Below, piece after piece: positions 1 to 12,364 of a DNA stretch of 64,000 nucleotides. How positions within the stretch are numbered: the stretch's first letter is position 1; every line of letters starts with the position of its first letter. The DNA is from Sceloporus undulatus (Eukaryota; Chordata; Lepidosauria; Squamata; Phrynosomatidae), in assembly GCF_019175285.1 (NCBI RefSeq), contig NC_056523.1, positions 204,689,000 through 204,752,999 on the forward strand. The letters are read 5' to 3'. Made by a program: the position numbers and the translations under genes. The notes beneath the pieces are model-generated. The model was not told where the DNA came from. It ran no database searches and saw nothing but the letters and a program-made list of their open reading frames with translations.

Positions 1-95
1 TTAAAGCGGTCTCAAACTGGATTATTTCTGCAGGGTGTTTTGGACCAATATTAAGGGAGATCAGATGAGCGCTTCCTCAAATGGGATGAGAAGTA

Positions 96-232
96 CAGTG
101 GACCCTTGATATCCAGGACCCACTGTGGATACTAAAATCCATGGATGCTCAAGTCCCATTAAATACAATGGCATAGTAAAATGGTACCTCTTACATAAAA
201 TGGCAAAGTCAAGGTTTGCTTTTTGGAATTTA
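96..232. mobile_element. Tigger/pogo-like MITE, partial
   Basis: The left end reads CAGTGGACCCTTGATATCC after a TA dinucleotide, and the body contains 'ccatggatgctcaagtccca'. This is the usual pattern of short Tigger-type elements (compare the copy at 16353). The right end is not clean because a second, shorter element lies there. Confidence 0.6.
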
Positions 233-234
233 TG

Positions 235-274
235 TACAGTGCGCCCGCGTACTGTAAAAGAAGGGTGCACTGTA
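235..274. mobile_element. 40-bp miniature TA-flanked inverted-repeat element
   Basis: The segment opens TACAGTGCGCCCGCGTA and closes GGGTGCACTGTA, so its ends are inverted copies with TA at both borders. The same ends bound the 262-bp element at 31800. This looks like an extremely deleted copy of that family lying next to or inside the element at 96-232. Confidence 0.5.
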
Positions 275-1398
275 TTTCTGATACTGATTTTGCTATAGAG
301 GGCCTACAATTTTCCAAGCAATTTACAGAGATAATTTCTACTTACAGGCCTATCATCTGATAGACTTGCTTTGGGCCCCACATTGAAAGACAGAACAAAT
401 AAATCTAATAAACAAATAGAAATGACACAAAAGGAAAGCAAGGTAGTGTCTGCCAACAGGATTAGCATCTAATCTACATTATACTAAAGGAAATAGGAAT
501 GAAGAGGGCAAAGGAAAGCAGTCAAATGGAGAGGTGTTCTTGAAGATACATTGTTTTAGTTATATAAGTGATTTTATCCTAAGCAGCTGAAATAGACACC
601 GAGAACAAAATTCTGACATTCTGGAAAAGGAGGAGTCCAAATGGCCATTGGTCCTTCCAACCTTGATGAAATGGAAAAACTTATTGTCCACCTATTCTGT
701 GTGATGATGGAACCAGGTGGGAATATGCTGTAAATCCCTAGTTCAGCATTGTCAATCCCTAGTTCAACACTGTCATCCACCGTACCCAAGGTGCCAAGCC
801 AATGTTGGGGATGCAAGATAGACTGTGCCTCCCACACAATACTGACTTAAAGAGAAGCTCATGGCCAGCAAGTTTTTGGGAAGAGATTAACACTACTGTC
901 TTCCTGTGTGTGTTGCCTGAAGTGGTTGTGTCCTTCTGAGGAAATCAGAGCCAGTGTAGTCTTCCTGAGTTAAGTGTGTAGAATTGAAGCCTAAACGATG
1001 AGCATATAGCAGATAAACTCTGAAGAGGAGAATAAGAAATACTGGAATTAGAGCTAGAAGCCATTATTAAACTTAAGTATCTTCTCTTCTGTGGCTTGGG
1101 TATATTAATGAGATTTGTAAAGGCAGAATATAGGTGATGGGCAATTAGAACTGTATAAGTCTCTAGTGTATACATGTTCATGGAGTGCTAATCTTCAAGA
1201 TAATTTATTCCCTTGGTTTCTTCCTCCTTTTTGTTCTATACAGGCAGAGAGAGAAAATAAAAAGTAATAAAAATCTTGATAGAAAAAAGTTTTGCTCTGA
1301 TTCCTTACTTCTCCCAATATTATCTGGGACACCTGAACATTTTCACCATGTTGTTTTTATCCTTGGTATTTTACCTACAAACAATGGGATGCAGTAAA
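275..1398. other. No gene seen
   Basis: Only short ORFs with no recognisable protein. A short direct repeat (about 23 bp, 'aatccctagttca') occurs twice at about 733-775. Confidence 0.6.
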
Positions 1399-1401
1399 GC
1401 T

Positions 1402-1450
<49 letters not shown>

Positions 1451-1473
1451 TGATGATGATGATGATGATGATG
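1402..1473. repeat. Compound microsatellite (TAA)n-(TGA)n
   Basis: About 16 TAA units pass directly into about 8 TGA units. The poly-Ile, poly-Ser and poly-Leu reading frames across it are artefacts. Confidence 0.95.
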
Positions 1474-1638
1474 TCTCCTGGTTTCCGAAAGTATGACCAT
1501 AATAAAACATAATAAAAAAGGAAAACAAGAGTGAGACTTACTTTATCAGAAAGGCAGGGAGGAACAACTTTGGTAATCACCTCAGCAGTCACCTTGCAAA
1601 TATAACCAGTAGCCACAGCCAGTGGTAATGCCACAGTG

Positions 1639-2166
1639 CAGTGGCATCACTAGGGGGTGTGGACCGCACCAAGTGACACCTTTTGGCAGAAATGGGCTGT
1701 GGCACTCATATGTTTCCCTTTAAAGTGTTTTAACAGATGGTGGTAGTGGGGTGAAACTCAGCGGGAGGAGGAGGGAGAGCCCCCCCAACATCTTAAAATT
1801 AAAATTCAAAATTTCAAAATTAAAATTTAATTTTTTAAAAAAATTGAAAATTAATTGAAAATTAAAATTATTTTTTAATTTTTCTTTAAAAACATCACAT
1901 TTTAACCAAATATTTACTATGTATATGTAAATACATTTAAGTTGTGTTCTTATGATACTGTCATTTGAAGATATAATTTTAATTTTGCTAGTTCTTTATG
2001 TCACAACTGTTAGCATTACATTCAGTGGTATATGGGAATTACCATTTATGAGTAACATTAGTGCAAAAAAAGCATTACTAAGGATTCTGTGACATGGGAG
2101 GAGGTCAGTTGGGGGTTAACACCATGAGTTAATGTATGGGTGACACCAACCCTCGGGATGCCAATG
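1639..2166. mobile_element. Non-autonomous hAT-like element, copy B1
   Basis: The left end is CAGTGGCATCACTAGGGGG and the right end, on the opposite strand, is CATTGGCATCCC. The flanks are ccacagtg (1631-1638) and ctacagtg (2167-2174), a 7/8 match, as expected of the 8-bp target duplication made by hAT transposases. A 'gtgacacc' motif sits inside both ends. The body contains an A/T-only foldback at about 1790-1880. There is no transposase ORF, so any mobility was supplied in trans. Sister copies lie at 3862 and 8333. Confidence 0.8.
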
Positions 2167-2174
2167 CTACAGTG

Positions 2175-3388
2175 TGCTAATGGGTGTTAAGCAAAAATAA
2201 GTTAGTGGTGTGGACTGTGCATTCTGAAAATGGGACTGTACAAATCCAGGAATATTGTACCCTCTTCCCTCTCTCTTTCTCATATATGTATTGCTGTACT
2301 TTTGCAAACCAGTTTCCTTCATCATTAAGAGCTTTCTGGCGGTTACTTTACAATGTATTTTAGTGCATTTTTTAATGTCAAAAGAGGAAAAAATCCTAAC
2401 CTTTCATTTAAACAATTGGATGCCTTGCCACCACTTTTTACTGAATTACGAAGTCAAGCAGGGAAGCAGCAGTAGCTTGTCTGCTTTCAGGAGGAAAACG
2501 AGAATAGCGCCAACATTTCTTGCTAGACATTTTTTCTGATATTCTCTCTTTCTTATTGCCCTAGAAAACAAATCCACTTTACAAAATATTTTTCAGAATA
2601 TTCTCTTTCTGGTAGCTGTGAGTTTCCTCTCACCATAACTCAGACCAAGGCCAAATATTCAGCATGATGGAAGATGCAAAATGGTGGGCAGACTGCTGTT
2701 TTGAGGATTATCACTTGCTATTGTGGCAGCAGGCAAAAACAAAAAATTATGGGAAAATAAAAGCTGACACTGATATTTCAACTGATGAGTATATCATCCA
2801 AGAAACTGTTGAAGAATTTCTCTTTCTGCTGGGATAATTCAGTGGAATGGATCACCACCCATCTATTTCTCTGTGAATAAACAGGATGGAAATTTTTAGA
2901 AGCTATTTTCAGAAAGCTTTACTGAAAATCTCTCTATATTTCCTTTAATATGCTACTTCCAGTTTAAAATAGTAGTTTACAATAAATGATAAAATGAAAG
3001 TGCACTATAAAATGCAAGAATACTACAAATTACAAGATTCTTTAATGCAAGGCTTAAAACAGTTTAGATCAGTGAATGAATAGGGAAAGACAGACCAAAT
3101 CATTTCATAAATGTCAAAAGCACAATTGTCAGTGCCCGATGTATTGTGGACAGGAAAGTCATTCCAAAGTAGTTTGGTCAGAGCATTGTCTCAGGGAATT
3201 GTTATGCTTCTCTGGAACTTCAGGTTCAAACAAAGCTCAGGGCAAACAGCACTGGAAAAGGAGAAGATTTGGTTTTTCTGTGTGGGATAGGCTTACCAAT
3301 TCAGAATTGTCCCAGGAACTGAGATTTCCAGGTCAAAACCTAGAAATTTCCCATTAAGCGGTAAGTAGTAATCACAGCTTGTTCAAAT
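2175..3388. other. No gene seen
   Basis: AT-rich sequence with short, unrelated ORFs in several frames. I recognise no protein, RNA or repeat. Confidence 0.55.
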
Positions 3389-3413
3389 ACACACACACAC
3401 GCACACACACACA
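3389..3413. repeat. (AC)n microsatellite
   Basis: About 12 AC units with one GC interruption. Confidence 0.9.
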
Positions 3414-3853
3414 GAATATATTTTCTTGTTTGGCAATTAAGAAAGAAATCTTAGCTAAAGGGACTGTTCCAAGATCAATGTGAAATGAGGAGATTATTCT
3501 TTCTCACTTAGGGAAATATGTTAAAGAACATTTAAGCTAAGTTACTTGCTTGTAGCCAGAAGGTGGATGCAGAGCAGAGGGTGATCCCTGTCACCACAAC
3601 AAATAAGAGGGGGGGGGGGGAGGAAGCTAAATGTGTAAGTATATAAACCTGGAGAGTTTCTTCAAATTGCTGCAACAAATCTATTAAATCTTGCAAATTG
3701 TAGCATGCTGTTATGTTACTATGCGAGCTGGAGGTATGCACCCAGACCTTTTCTCCTGCCTGAAGCTGAGCCCCCCCCCCCCAAAAAAAAACTAGATAAT
3801 TTTTTCCCTCACCTCCCACCTGGAGATGACCTATTAAAAATGGAGACTCAATG
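3414..3853. other. No gene seen; homopolymer runs
   Basis: Contains a G-run at about 3609-3620 and a C-run followed by an A-run at about 3770-3790. Both are common sites of length error. ORFs across them are not convincing. Confidence 0.6.
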
Positions 3854-3861
3854 CCAGGCCC

Positions 3862-4257
3862 CAATGGCATCACTAGGAGGCACAGGAGGGGCAGTTTGCA
3901 CAAGATGACACACCAGAAGAAGGGTGACACCTAGTTGTGCCCTCCTCCTACTGTGCCCTTCCTGGCTTGCTATGGTAGCAGCGGTGTCTTCACGAGGGGA
4001 CCACTGCCACCACAACAAAGGAGCAAGACCAGTGCCTCTCTCCTGGCCTGTGGCAGTGACAGTGGCCTCCTCTTGAAGAGATCTCTGTCCCTGCAGCAAA
4101 GGAGCAGGCTGAGCAACCCTCTCCCAACTTCCTGTAGCGGTGGAGGCCTCCTCACAAGAAAACTTTCACTGTCACCGCAAAGGAGAGTGCCCAGAGCATT
4201 CTTTTGGCTATTGTCCCCACCCTGCACCAGGTGATACCAAGGGTGGGGATGCCATTG
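3862..4257. mobile_element. Non-autonomous hAT-like element, copy B2
   Basis: Starts CAATGGCATCACTAGGAGG and ends GGATGCCATTG, so the terminal 10 bp are perfect inverted repeats. The flanks are identical 8-bp copies, CCAGGCCC at 3854-3861 and 4258-4265. The body is GC-rich and carries repeated 'cctcctc' and 'gcaaaggag' pieces. ORFs of about 100 aa on both strands are low-complexity and do not look like transposase. Confidence 0.87.
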
Positions 4258-4265
4258 CCAGGCCC

Positions 4266-7200
4266 TGAGATCTGGCAACACTAGTGTAGGTTGGCTTTAA
4301 AGCCTAGGCATCCAACTCCACCTGTTCTAAGTGGACCCCATGGCACCCTGGCTCAGCATGAAGGTTTTTATGTGTATTTTGTTCACAGCATATTGATGTA
4401 TCATAAAGCCTAGGGTTAAAGCAGAGACTGGGAAGAGAAATTATGACTGCATGCACCTACTGTGCCATCTGGAAAAAGTAGGGATTGAAGGGTGCATGAA
4501 CTTTCTTTTTGTACAAGTCCTAACAGACAACAGACAGACAGCTTCTCACAATTCTCAGCTAGCAAGAATGCTAGGTGCATTTTTTTTCTAGGTTGAATCT
4601 TGCTTTTTTACTCAAATGCTATGCCCATTTACCCAGATTGCCCTATGCCAATTTCAATAGTAAACACATCCCAGTATGAGTTCTTCCCTGTGACATATCA
4701 CATTCTATTCATATCATATTCACATCATATTCTGTGATGTAGCACATGATAGGGCAAGGAGCCTTCCCATGGTTTCAGTTTTGGGGCTTAAAATCTCAGG
4801 CAATGGGAAACTACTGATCTGACAACCATTTTCTAGAGAGTTGGTATCAGTACAAAGAAGATCCATTCATGTATTTCCACCAGATAGAACTCTGCAGAAT
4901 GTGATGGCTTTTAACTCTTACATAGTGTCATTTCACATGCAGAATTCATGCACTACATTCAATAGTGTAGGATCTCAGCCACTACATGATTTCCATTGCT
5001 TACCAAATGCAGAATTTGTCATTTTCTTGATACAGAATTTGCACTTCCTTGGTAAAGAATCTGGACACATATTGCAGAAAATGGCCAATCATCCCAATAA
5101 AATAAGAGCTCTTAAGTGGAAGCACAGCTGGAAAAGGTAGGATCAGAGAATAAGCCAAGATTCAGGACTGAAGGAAACATAAGGCACACAGAGATAGGCC
5201 AGACCACTACATTGCCCACTGAAACCGCCACTGAGACAGGGAGTCTTCTGATAGCTTTCCCAGCTTAAGAGAAGCCAGTGATCAGAATGACTAGAGGAAG
5301 TTTGGATGCAGCTACAGTGCCATGGCTCAACAGAGGAAGCCACAGTCAACAACAAATCTCTGGTCCTGCTTCCATTTCCCTCCCCATCTTGTATTGCATC
5401 CCTTGTGTGGCTCTCTATACTGCAGGTCCCTCGGGAGACTCCTGTCCTTTGATAATTGATAAAGCATTGTGTACTATATATGTGTGCTGCAGAACAATAG
5501 CACTTTGAAGATCAAAAATATCACCTTGAACTGGGCCCAGTAGCAAAGCCTCTTCCTCTACCTGTTAGAAAGGTAGCTTTCCAAAAGTGGGCCAGATCCA
5601 AATCAGTCTTACAATCTGATGATTCTGTATCTGATCTGAAGAAACATCAAATGAGAGCCCATCACCTTCTTGTGATTCAGGACAAGCATGGGGAACTGCA
5701 GCTAATCCAGTGGTCTATTTTCTGCCTTGGATACCCTCAGGGCCAGCCACATATTGATGGAAACCTTACAACTAGAAAGTGGAGGTGATGGACTTCTCTT
5801 GGTTCATCCCAGTTCTTTGTGTTCACTTAAATACTGTGGTACATTTTTTAAAAAGAAAAAAAAACAGAATTAATCAGAAATCAATCATATTCTAAACTAT
5901 ACACACACACATACACACACACTCACAGTGCAAAGGAGCTGCAATCTGTTTAAAGGTGACTTCTTGATCCTGGAGAATCCAATGAGGTAACATTTCCCAT
6001 TTCTTCACTTTAAAAAGGATGTGTGTGTGTGTGTGTAGGAGAACAACAAAAATAATTACAGGGATTTACTTTGCTCACCTCTGCAGTAGAGCAAACACCC
6101 AGGAAAGAGGTAATTGTCTAGTATTTTTGGACATTCAGGCCCTAGAAGCCAAAACAAGTCAACTGAATAGCCTTTCACATCCTAGTGCTCACCTAGAGCT
6201 TGGATAAGCTACATTTTATAGACTACAATGCCCAGTGTCTGTGTTGGTTAGAGTGGGTTCTGGGAGTTAAAGTGCAAAAAAAAAAAAAAATCTTCCAAGG
6301 CATGCATAGCCTGGGAGGACAAGTATCCATCAAGCCTTTGGACACTTCTGGGAGACAAATCCAACCAATCTCCTCAGCTGTCATGTCAATTGCACTCAGT
6401 TTTCTGAAAGCATTCCAGCAAGCTGACTTCTCAAAGACTCATACTGCACTTGAGTTCAAATGAGATGTTACACTGAGAGGATAACAATATAGTATTAGCT
6501 GCATGAAGCAAATAGAAACCACCCTGCAGTTTAGTGATTAATCCCAGTTTGCAATATATATGGTACAGATACAATAAAGCTACAAAAGCAGATCACACAC
6601 AAAGAGTGTCCGCCTCGCTGCACAGAATAGACACCATGATAAACCATCCAGAGGGCCATCTCCAAATTCCCTCCTCAAGGCCATGGGCTTACAAATAAAT
6701 TGGATACTGCATTATGCTCTTTCCATAGGGGAGCACAATACATTAAGAAACAAACACTCTCATCAGAACAAGTGCACAGATGAAAACAAAGTCAGATGGA
6801 GAAGGGGACTCCCTCTCCCTTTAAAAAAAAAACAAGAAAAGACTCCTCCATTTGAATCTTCCTCTCTAGCAGCAACCATTTTGCAGAACTTGATTAAAAT
6901 GGCATTTCTTCAGAGGCCTGGCTTGAAAGAGAAATATGAAAAATATATATTTTCGCCACAGCCAGCAAACTTCCTTTTCCTTCCCTTCCCACTCCCCACT
7001 TGTTTCTTCTTTCTAAGTACAAAGAGAAGGAAGTTTTCCTTCCAAGGGGGAAACAGCTTAATTCTTCTTTGATATTTCTTTATCCATGGCTGGCTAGGAA
7101 GGATGGGAGTATTGTGACACTTAGTCATGGGTCCCCTCAAATGTCTGGGGAATGGATTGATCAGTAAACAATGCAAGTTGAAAGCAAACCAACACGATTA

Positions 7201-7890
7201 CTAAAAAAACCCTCCAGTTTTTCAGTGAAAATGTGGTATATCTCCTTTTTAAGGCAGGTAATGGGGCCACACACCAGAACCATTCCATTTGGCCATTTCC
7301 TTTGTATTTGCTTCTGCAACATTTTTTGTGCAAAAAATGGGCTTTCTATGGGAGTGAACCATCCCATATATAAACACAGATGGAATTTTGCAAATGGGGA
7401 ACTTGGGATTCAATGAGAAGCATCCCTTCTTTTCAGTCAAGGTTTTGTTTTGTTTTTGAGGGGGATATGGAAATGATGTTTGTCTGAAGTATTTGTATAG
7501 TAAGAAATGTAAAAATAAAAAGGTACATGAAAGAAAAGAAAGGCATTCTCTTCCACCCACCCCTTCCCTAATGTTTTTCATCACTTAAAGTAGGTTAAAA
7601 AGGTAATGGCCAGGGTTTTCTGGGTGCACTAGGAAGGCATAACCATGTTCATGGTGGTGGAGGTGGAGCTAGCAAGAGGGGAAAAGGCATGGGTACAGTG
7701 GCCGTGAGGTAATTCAGCATACCCTCCAATCTTCCTGATTTGGCAAGGAGAGCCCCAGTTAATTCTCAGCCTTTCCACTTTCTCAGCTACTTCTAAAATG
7801 TGGCAGTTTCTTTCTCCTCTTTCCATTTTCTCTTTTTCTGCTCACCTTAATTCAATTACTGCAAACTGAAGGGGAATATAGACAAGGAGA
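4266..7890. other. No gene seen; small simple repeats
   Basis: Contains (AC)n at about 5899-5930, (GT)9 at about 6019-6036 and an A-run at about 6278-6291. A fragment at about 6218-6265 ('actacaatgccca', 'gttctgggagtt') resembles the ends of a common sauropsid short DNA element. No ORF in the stretch shows a recognisable domain. Confidence 0.5.
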
Positions 7891-7894
7891 AAGT

Positions 7895-8190
7895 AGTGCC
7901 GAGACACCTCCCCTTTCTGCCCCACATGGAGGCGGCAGCAACCAAACAGCACAGCCTCTGGGAGCCCTTAAAACAACTTACTCCCAGCGGGTTCTTTTTA
8001 GGGTGCACGCCAGATGCCATTGGTGCCCTCATGCACAACAATGACGTCCACACAGTGCTGCGCTGTTTGGATGCTGCTCTGCATGTATGTCATCATGGTG
8101 CCCCCCATGTGGATGGGGGAGAGCCATTATAGTGCAGTAGGGCTCAGGAGCTCTAAAATTGGCCCGAGGCCAGTGCTTTGCACCAGTCTG
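7895..8190. mobile_element. Possible decayed multi-hairpin element (family A)
   Basis: Pieces such as 'ggcggcagcaaccaaacagc', 'gggttcttttta' and 'catcatggtgccccccatgt' resemble the internal hairpin arms of the elements at 11320 and 18543. Intact ends were not found. Confidence 0.3.
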
Positions 8191-8332
8191 TATTGGGCCT
8201 AAGTTCACAGTGGAAAAGTAGTTTATACTAAATTAACTCAGGAGAAGAGGAGTGGGGCTAAGTCTTTCCTTTCCTAATCGAATGAGAAAAGAAAGCTAAA
8301 ATGAACCAGGAAAGTAGAGGCTTTCTTCATGC

Positions 8333-8674
8333 CAATGGCATCCCACACCAGGGTAGGTGTCACCTGGTGCAGAGGGGGCTTCAGGGGGCAGAGCTTGGGG
8401 GCAGAACCAAAAGGGGCCCAATGCCCCCCATCCCTGCTCCATGTGGCTTTACTGTAAAGAAAAGCTGCATGGGGCAGGGATGGGGGGCACAGGGCTTTTT
8501 CTCTCCCTTCCCTGCCAGACTTGAAAGTCAATCCTCACAGGGACAGGACAGGGACACTATGGTGCATGGCAGGGAGCACTCATCAGGTGTCACTCCTCCT
8601 CTGTGGTATCACCCCCTTCAGTGGTGTCACCTGGTGTGGCCTGAACCCCCTGCACCTCGCTAGTGATGCTACTG
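8333..8674. mobile_element. Non-autonomous hAT-like element, copy B3
   Basis: The left end is CAATGGCATCCCACACC and the right end on the opposite strand is CAGTAGCATCACTAG. The flanks are a perfect 8-bp duplication, CTTCATGC at 8325-8332 and 8675-8682. The motif 'ggtgtcacctggtg' is present near both ends in opposite orientations. There is no transposase. Confidence 0.87.
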
Positions 8675-8682
8675 CTTCATGC

Positions 8683-9643
8683 TTCTTCACATGCTGTCAT
8701 AGCACTTCCATTTTCTTCCCAAGCTAAATAGTCTTAATAGTGTGCTTTTTGTTGAACAGATTTTTCCAGCTCAGCAATAGAGGTGCTTTTACAACCATCT
8801 TCCTCAGGAAGTGTTGTGACAGCATGTGGAGAGGCACAGACAAAGCCACCACTCTCTCATTCTGGTTCAGCTTTCTTTTCAAATGCTAATAGTCTTGTTT
8901 GGGGTTTTTTTTTTCCCCTCTCTTTTTTTCAGGCTTTCCTAAACACAGTGCAGTCATACCTCAGTTAATAAAACCTCTGAGAAAAAGCTACTTTTTACAG
9001 TCTTTTTCTGCCCATATAGCTCCTCCTTTTCCTATTTGGTCTCTATTTATCATGAAGATTTTTAGCAGCATCAATATTCAGAGGATGATGAAAAAACACA
9101 GACCTTCAATGTCATGCTGCAACAATGTGTCTGCAGTAAACATTGCAATACAACCTGGGCTGGGAAAGAATGAGATTTTATTCCAGCTGATTCTACTTTA
9201 GCTGTGTGTGCTTGGCTGCAGTGGTCAAGGTAAACAGCAGCTACATCCACAATTCTTTTCTGAGCATATTTGAACAGCTCAGGGAGAAAGGGGCAAAGCA
9301 ACTCTCCCACACATGTTAAAGAAGCGAATATCTAGCCACCAAAAGGCAAATTACAAGAAGTGTGGAAGCTCGCGAGAGAAGGAAAAAAATCATGCCGGGA
9401 TGCATTTTGGAAGAAACTTTCAAGTTTTTCTTTACTCATGCAAGGCTTACTTCACCTGGTTGTTTTCTTTCACACACATAATGTTCTGAATAAAAAGTTT
9501 GCTGAAATGTGAAGAACTGCTCTGCTTTTTTGTGGTGTAAGAATTTGTCTCTATTTTTTTCCCATATCATTTCTGCCTCTGGTAGCAAATTTTCTGTTGG
9601 AAGTAATGCCCAGGAACACATCTACTTCATTAACTGATGTATG
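8683..9643. other. No gene seen
   Basis: Short ORFs only. A T-run lies at 8907-8915. No recognisable family. Confidence 0.55.
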
Positions 9644-9872
9644 TTGTTGTTACAAGCCTTCAAGCTGTTTCTGACTTATCACAACCCTAAGGCAAACTGA
9701 TTGTGGGGTTTTCTTGACAAGTTTCTTCAGAGGGAGTTTGCCATTGCCATCCTCTGAGGCTGAGAGAGTGTGACTTGCTCAAGGCCATGCAGCAGGTTTA
9801 CATGGCCAAGCCAGGATTCAAACTCTGATCTCCGCAGTCCTAGACCAACATTGAAACCACACTGACACTGAG
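9644..9872 (-). mobile_element. Sauria SINE, near full length
   Basis: On the minus strand it runs from a tRNA-like head, with a degenerate B box of the 'gtttgaatcc' type, through 'tggccatgtaaacc', 'cagcctcagagg' and 'aagaaaaccccac' to the tail 'cttgaaggc...aacaacaaca'. The tail resembles the Bov-B 3' end, which explains how the family was mobilised. Substitutions are numerous, so it is an old copy. Confidence 0.88.
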
Positions 9873-11316
9873 GTACACCTGTGCATAAATTCAATGGTTT
9901 ATATGCCTAAAATAGTAGTTTTGTGTCTTCTCCCACTTGCATAAATAAATTGTGCCGCTGACAGGCATCATGAGGTTCTTTGAGGAGGGGTCCTGGGTGG
10001 TCCATGCTGACCCCCTGTCAACCCTGGCACCCACCAAATTTAACAATGAATCATTTCTCAACTGCTTTTAAGTCCTTTTTCAAAGGCTTTTGAAAACTGT
10101 GGGGCTGGAATTTCATTATACTTTCCTAATAGATAATTCATTGTGTACTGGAGTATTTCTGGATGTCTTAATACACATAGATGAAGCTGACTCCATTTAT
10201 GTAGGGACTGCATGCTTCAGACATGCAGATGTGTGAGAGAACAAGAATATGTTACTTCTTTTCTTGTGGCAAGATGTGTATTTGCAACTATCCATTCATT
10301 TCCCCCAGTATAGTTTATAATTAATTCCACTACACCAGGGATAATTGCTCATGCAGATGTAGATCAACTTTTAGTCCTACTGTAACTCCCAGAAGGCCAA
10401 ATGATTTCTGCCCTTCACGCTACCGTAAATTAGAAATAGATACAATGAGCTAGTGTAGACTTATTGAATTAATGGGACTGGTAAAGTCAACACTAATGTA
10501 TGTCCCTTGATTTAATGAGTCTCATCTATTCTAATCTTTCTGACCCATTGTTCCTCAAAATGCCAGGGTCCCAGAGGGCTCTCACAACCAATATTTAATA
10601 GGAAGAACTGCATTAGCTCAGGTGAAGCTACTGAGAGGCCTCTGAGCAACTAAAAGCAGGGATCCAAAAAAACAGAACTTCAGATTGTAACATCCAAATG
10701 TAACTTCATTTATAACAACAAAAGGTAAATCAACTTTCACAAAAACACACACTCACACAACCTTTACAAAAACACAAAAGGGAAGTCAGCTTTCACAAAA
10801 ACTCACACACACATACAAAGAAAAAAATATTCCTTCATGAATGAGATGGAAAGAACATGAGATTTTTTTAGAAAGTGAATGTGGGAGAAAGCATCCAGTC
10901 ATCAATTCAAGCAGAGGGCTTTTTTAACATTTTTACAATGGTCTGTTCCTATTGTCAGTCATGGAATAAAGCTGATGAATCACCATTCAACAACCCAATT
11001 GGTCTACACTAATTGGGGCTAATCAACGAATAGTCTATTATAAAAGGTGGTAGTATATAGTGATTTTTAGGAAGCAAAGAGTGATACTGTGCCTGATTCC
11101 AGAAGCAAAGGTTCCAGTCTGGGGATTTTGTGAAATGAAATGGCTCAACAGCTGCCAGAAAATGCTGAGGAATCAGGCAAGATACAGAGAGCATGTCTGC
11201 CTGGCCACAAAACACAACCAAATTGGTAGTGCCTCAGTAGGAATACTTACAAGCTAAAATATATCCCTGGGCAGTTTTGGGATTAAGATGAAGTTCCCAA
11301 GTGGGAAGAATAGAAC
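9873..11316. other. No gene seen; short AC-rich duplication
   Basis: Around 10722-10825 a piece of about 60 bp ('ctttcacaaaaac' plus 'acacacac') occurs twice. A fragment at 10375-10400 ('ctgtaactcccagaaggcca') is a common short-element end. Nothing else is recognised. Confidence 0.5.
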
Positions 11317-11319
11317 TGG

Positions 11320-11686
11320 GGCCCGTTACAAACGGGCAGGAAAGTACGTGCTCAGCACGTACTAGGGTTAGAAAGGGGCGTCTCTTCCAGATGCCCCTAA
11401 CCCTAGTATGGACTGAGTCCATACGAAATGGCGGCAGCCGTTCCACACGGCTGCTGCCATCTTGACATAGCGGACGCGCTGCGTCCGCACATCACACCCC
11501 AGAAAAGATGCCATGAGTGCATGCTTCGGTACTTGCAGCGTCTCTTCCAGGGCACAGGAAGGAGCGCGATTTTCGTGCTCCTTCTTTCCAGCGTCTGGGA
11601 ACTGTGCCGTTTGGCTGCTGTGGTTCCTGGACGCTGCAACAGGCGGCGGCAGCAGACCGCCGCTTTTCGGCGGTCTATAACCCGCC
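11320..11686 (-). mobile_element. Multi-hairpin foldback element, copy A1
   Basis: The ends are GGCCCGTTACA at left and, on the opposite strand, GGCGGGTTATA at right, flanked by TGG on both sides (11317-11319, 11687-11689). Inside, successive inverted repeats pair: 'ctagggttag' with 'ctaaccctag' (about 11382-11407 region), 'atggcggcagccgt' with 'acggctgctgccat' (11427-11460), 'aggagcgcg' with 'cgtgctcct' and 'cagcgtctgggaac' with 'gttcctggacgctg'. The order of hairpins is reversed relative to A2, A3 and A5, so this copy lies on the minus strand. There is no transposase ORF. The flanking 3-bp duplication recalls PIF/Harbinger in length but not in sequence (TWA). Confidence 0.75.
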
Positions 11687-11689
11687 TGG

Positions 11690-12361
11690 AAATCTGTAAA
11701 TAGATGGACAATTACCATGGATGTCCCTTGACAAAGGACTTCTGTTCATTTGCAAGCCCAAGGTCTATCACCCACCATCACGCCTATCAATGAAGGGATT
11801 GTGCAGATTTTGATCTTAATTGATTTATCCTTGAGATTTCTCCCATGTTGAGCCAGCAAGATCTCCAAACAGAAGTCCTTATATGGTAGTTTTCTGCATT
11901 GCCTTCTTGGCTACATGCCTAAAACATCCCTTTAATATCAAACTAATATCAAAAATAGGGTGTACGGAGGGAGGCTAGACCTTGAGGTAACACCATGATG
12001 AAGGAAGCGGGCCAAAAGAACAATTGCTAATTTCCCAGAGAAAGATGCCCAGTTCTCTCCCAATTTAGGAAATCTGTAAAAGTGTAAATATGGTTTGTGT
12101 GAGCAGAATTATAAAGAAAAAGCTAACCAAAGTGAACTTTATATAATGTAGTTTAGAGTTCATATGCTATAATGGAGTATACTACTATAATGTAGTATGC
12201 TATAATGCAGAGTTTATGTGGGGTAATTTAAGTTTCCTAAGGTTTCAGCCTTTGTAAGGAAAGGAAAATATTGAAATATCAAAAATGTCAAAGCCAAGAC
12301 TGTTAGGATCTAGCTTTAACTTCAGCAGAGTAGCAAAAAAAAAAAAGTGCCTTTATCTAAC
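11690..12361. other. No gene seen
   Basis: AT-rich. A short partial repeat ('atgctataatg') occurs twice at about 12167-12210. Confidence 0.55.
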
Positions 12362-12364
12362 TAT

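Noticed and set aside
1276-1634. ORFs with poly-Ile, poly-Ser or poly-Leu runs
   Set aside because: They are translations of the TAA/TGA microsatellite.
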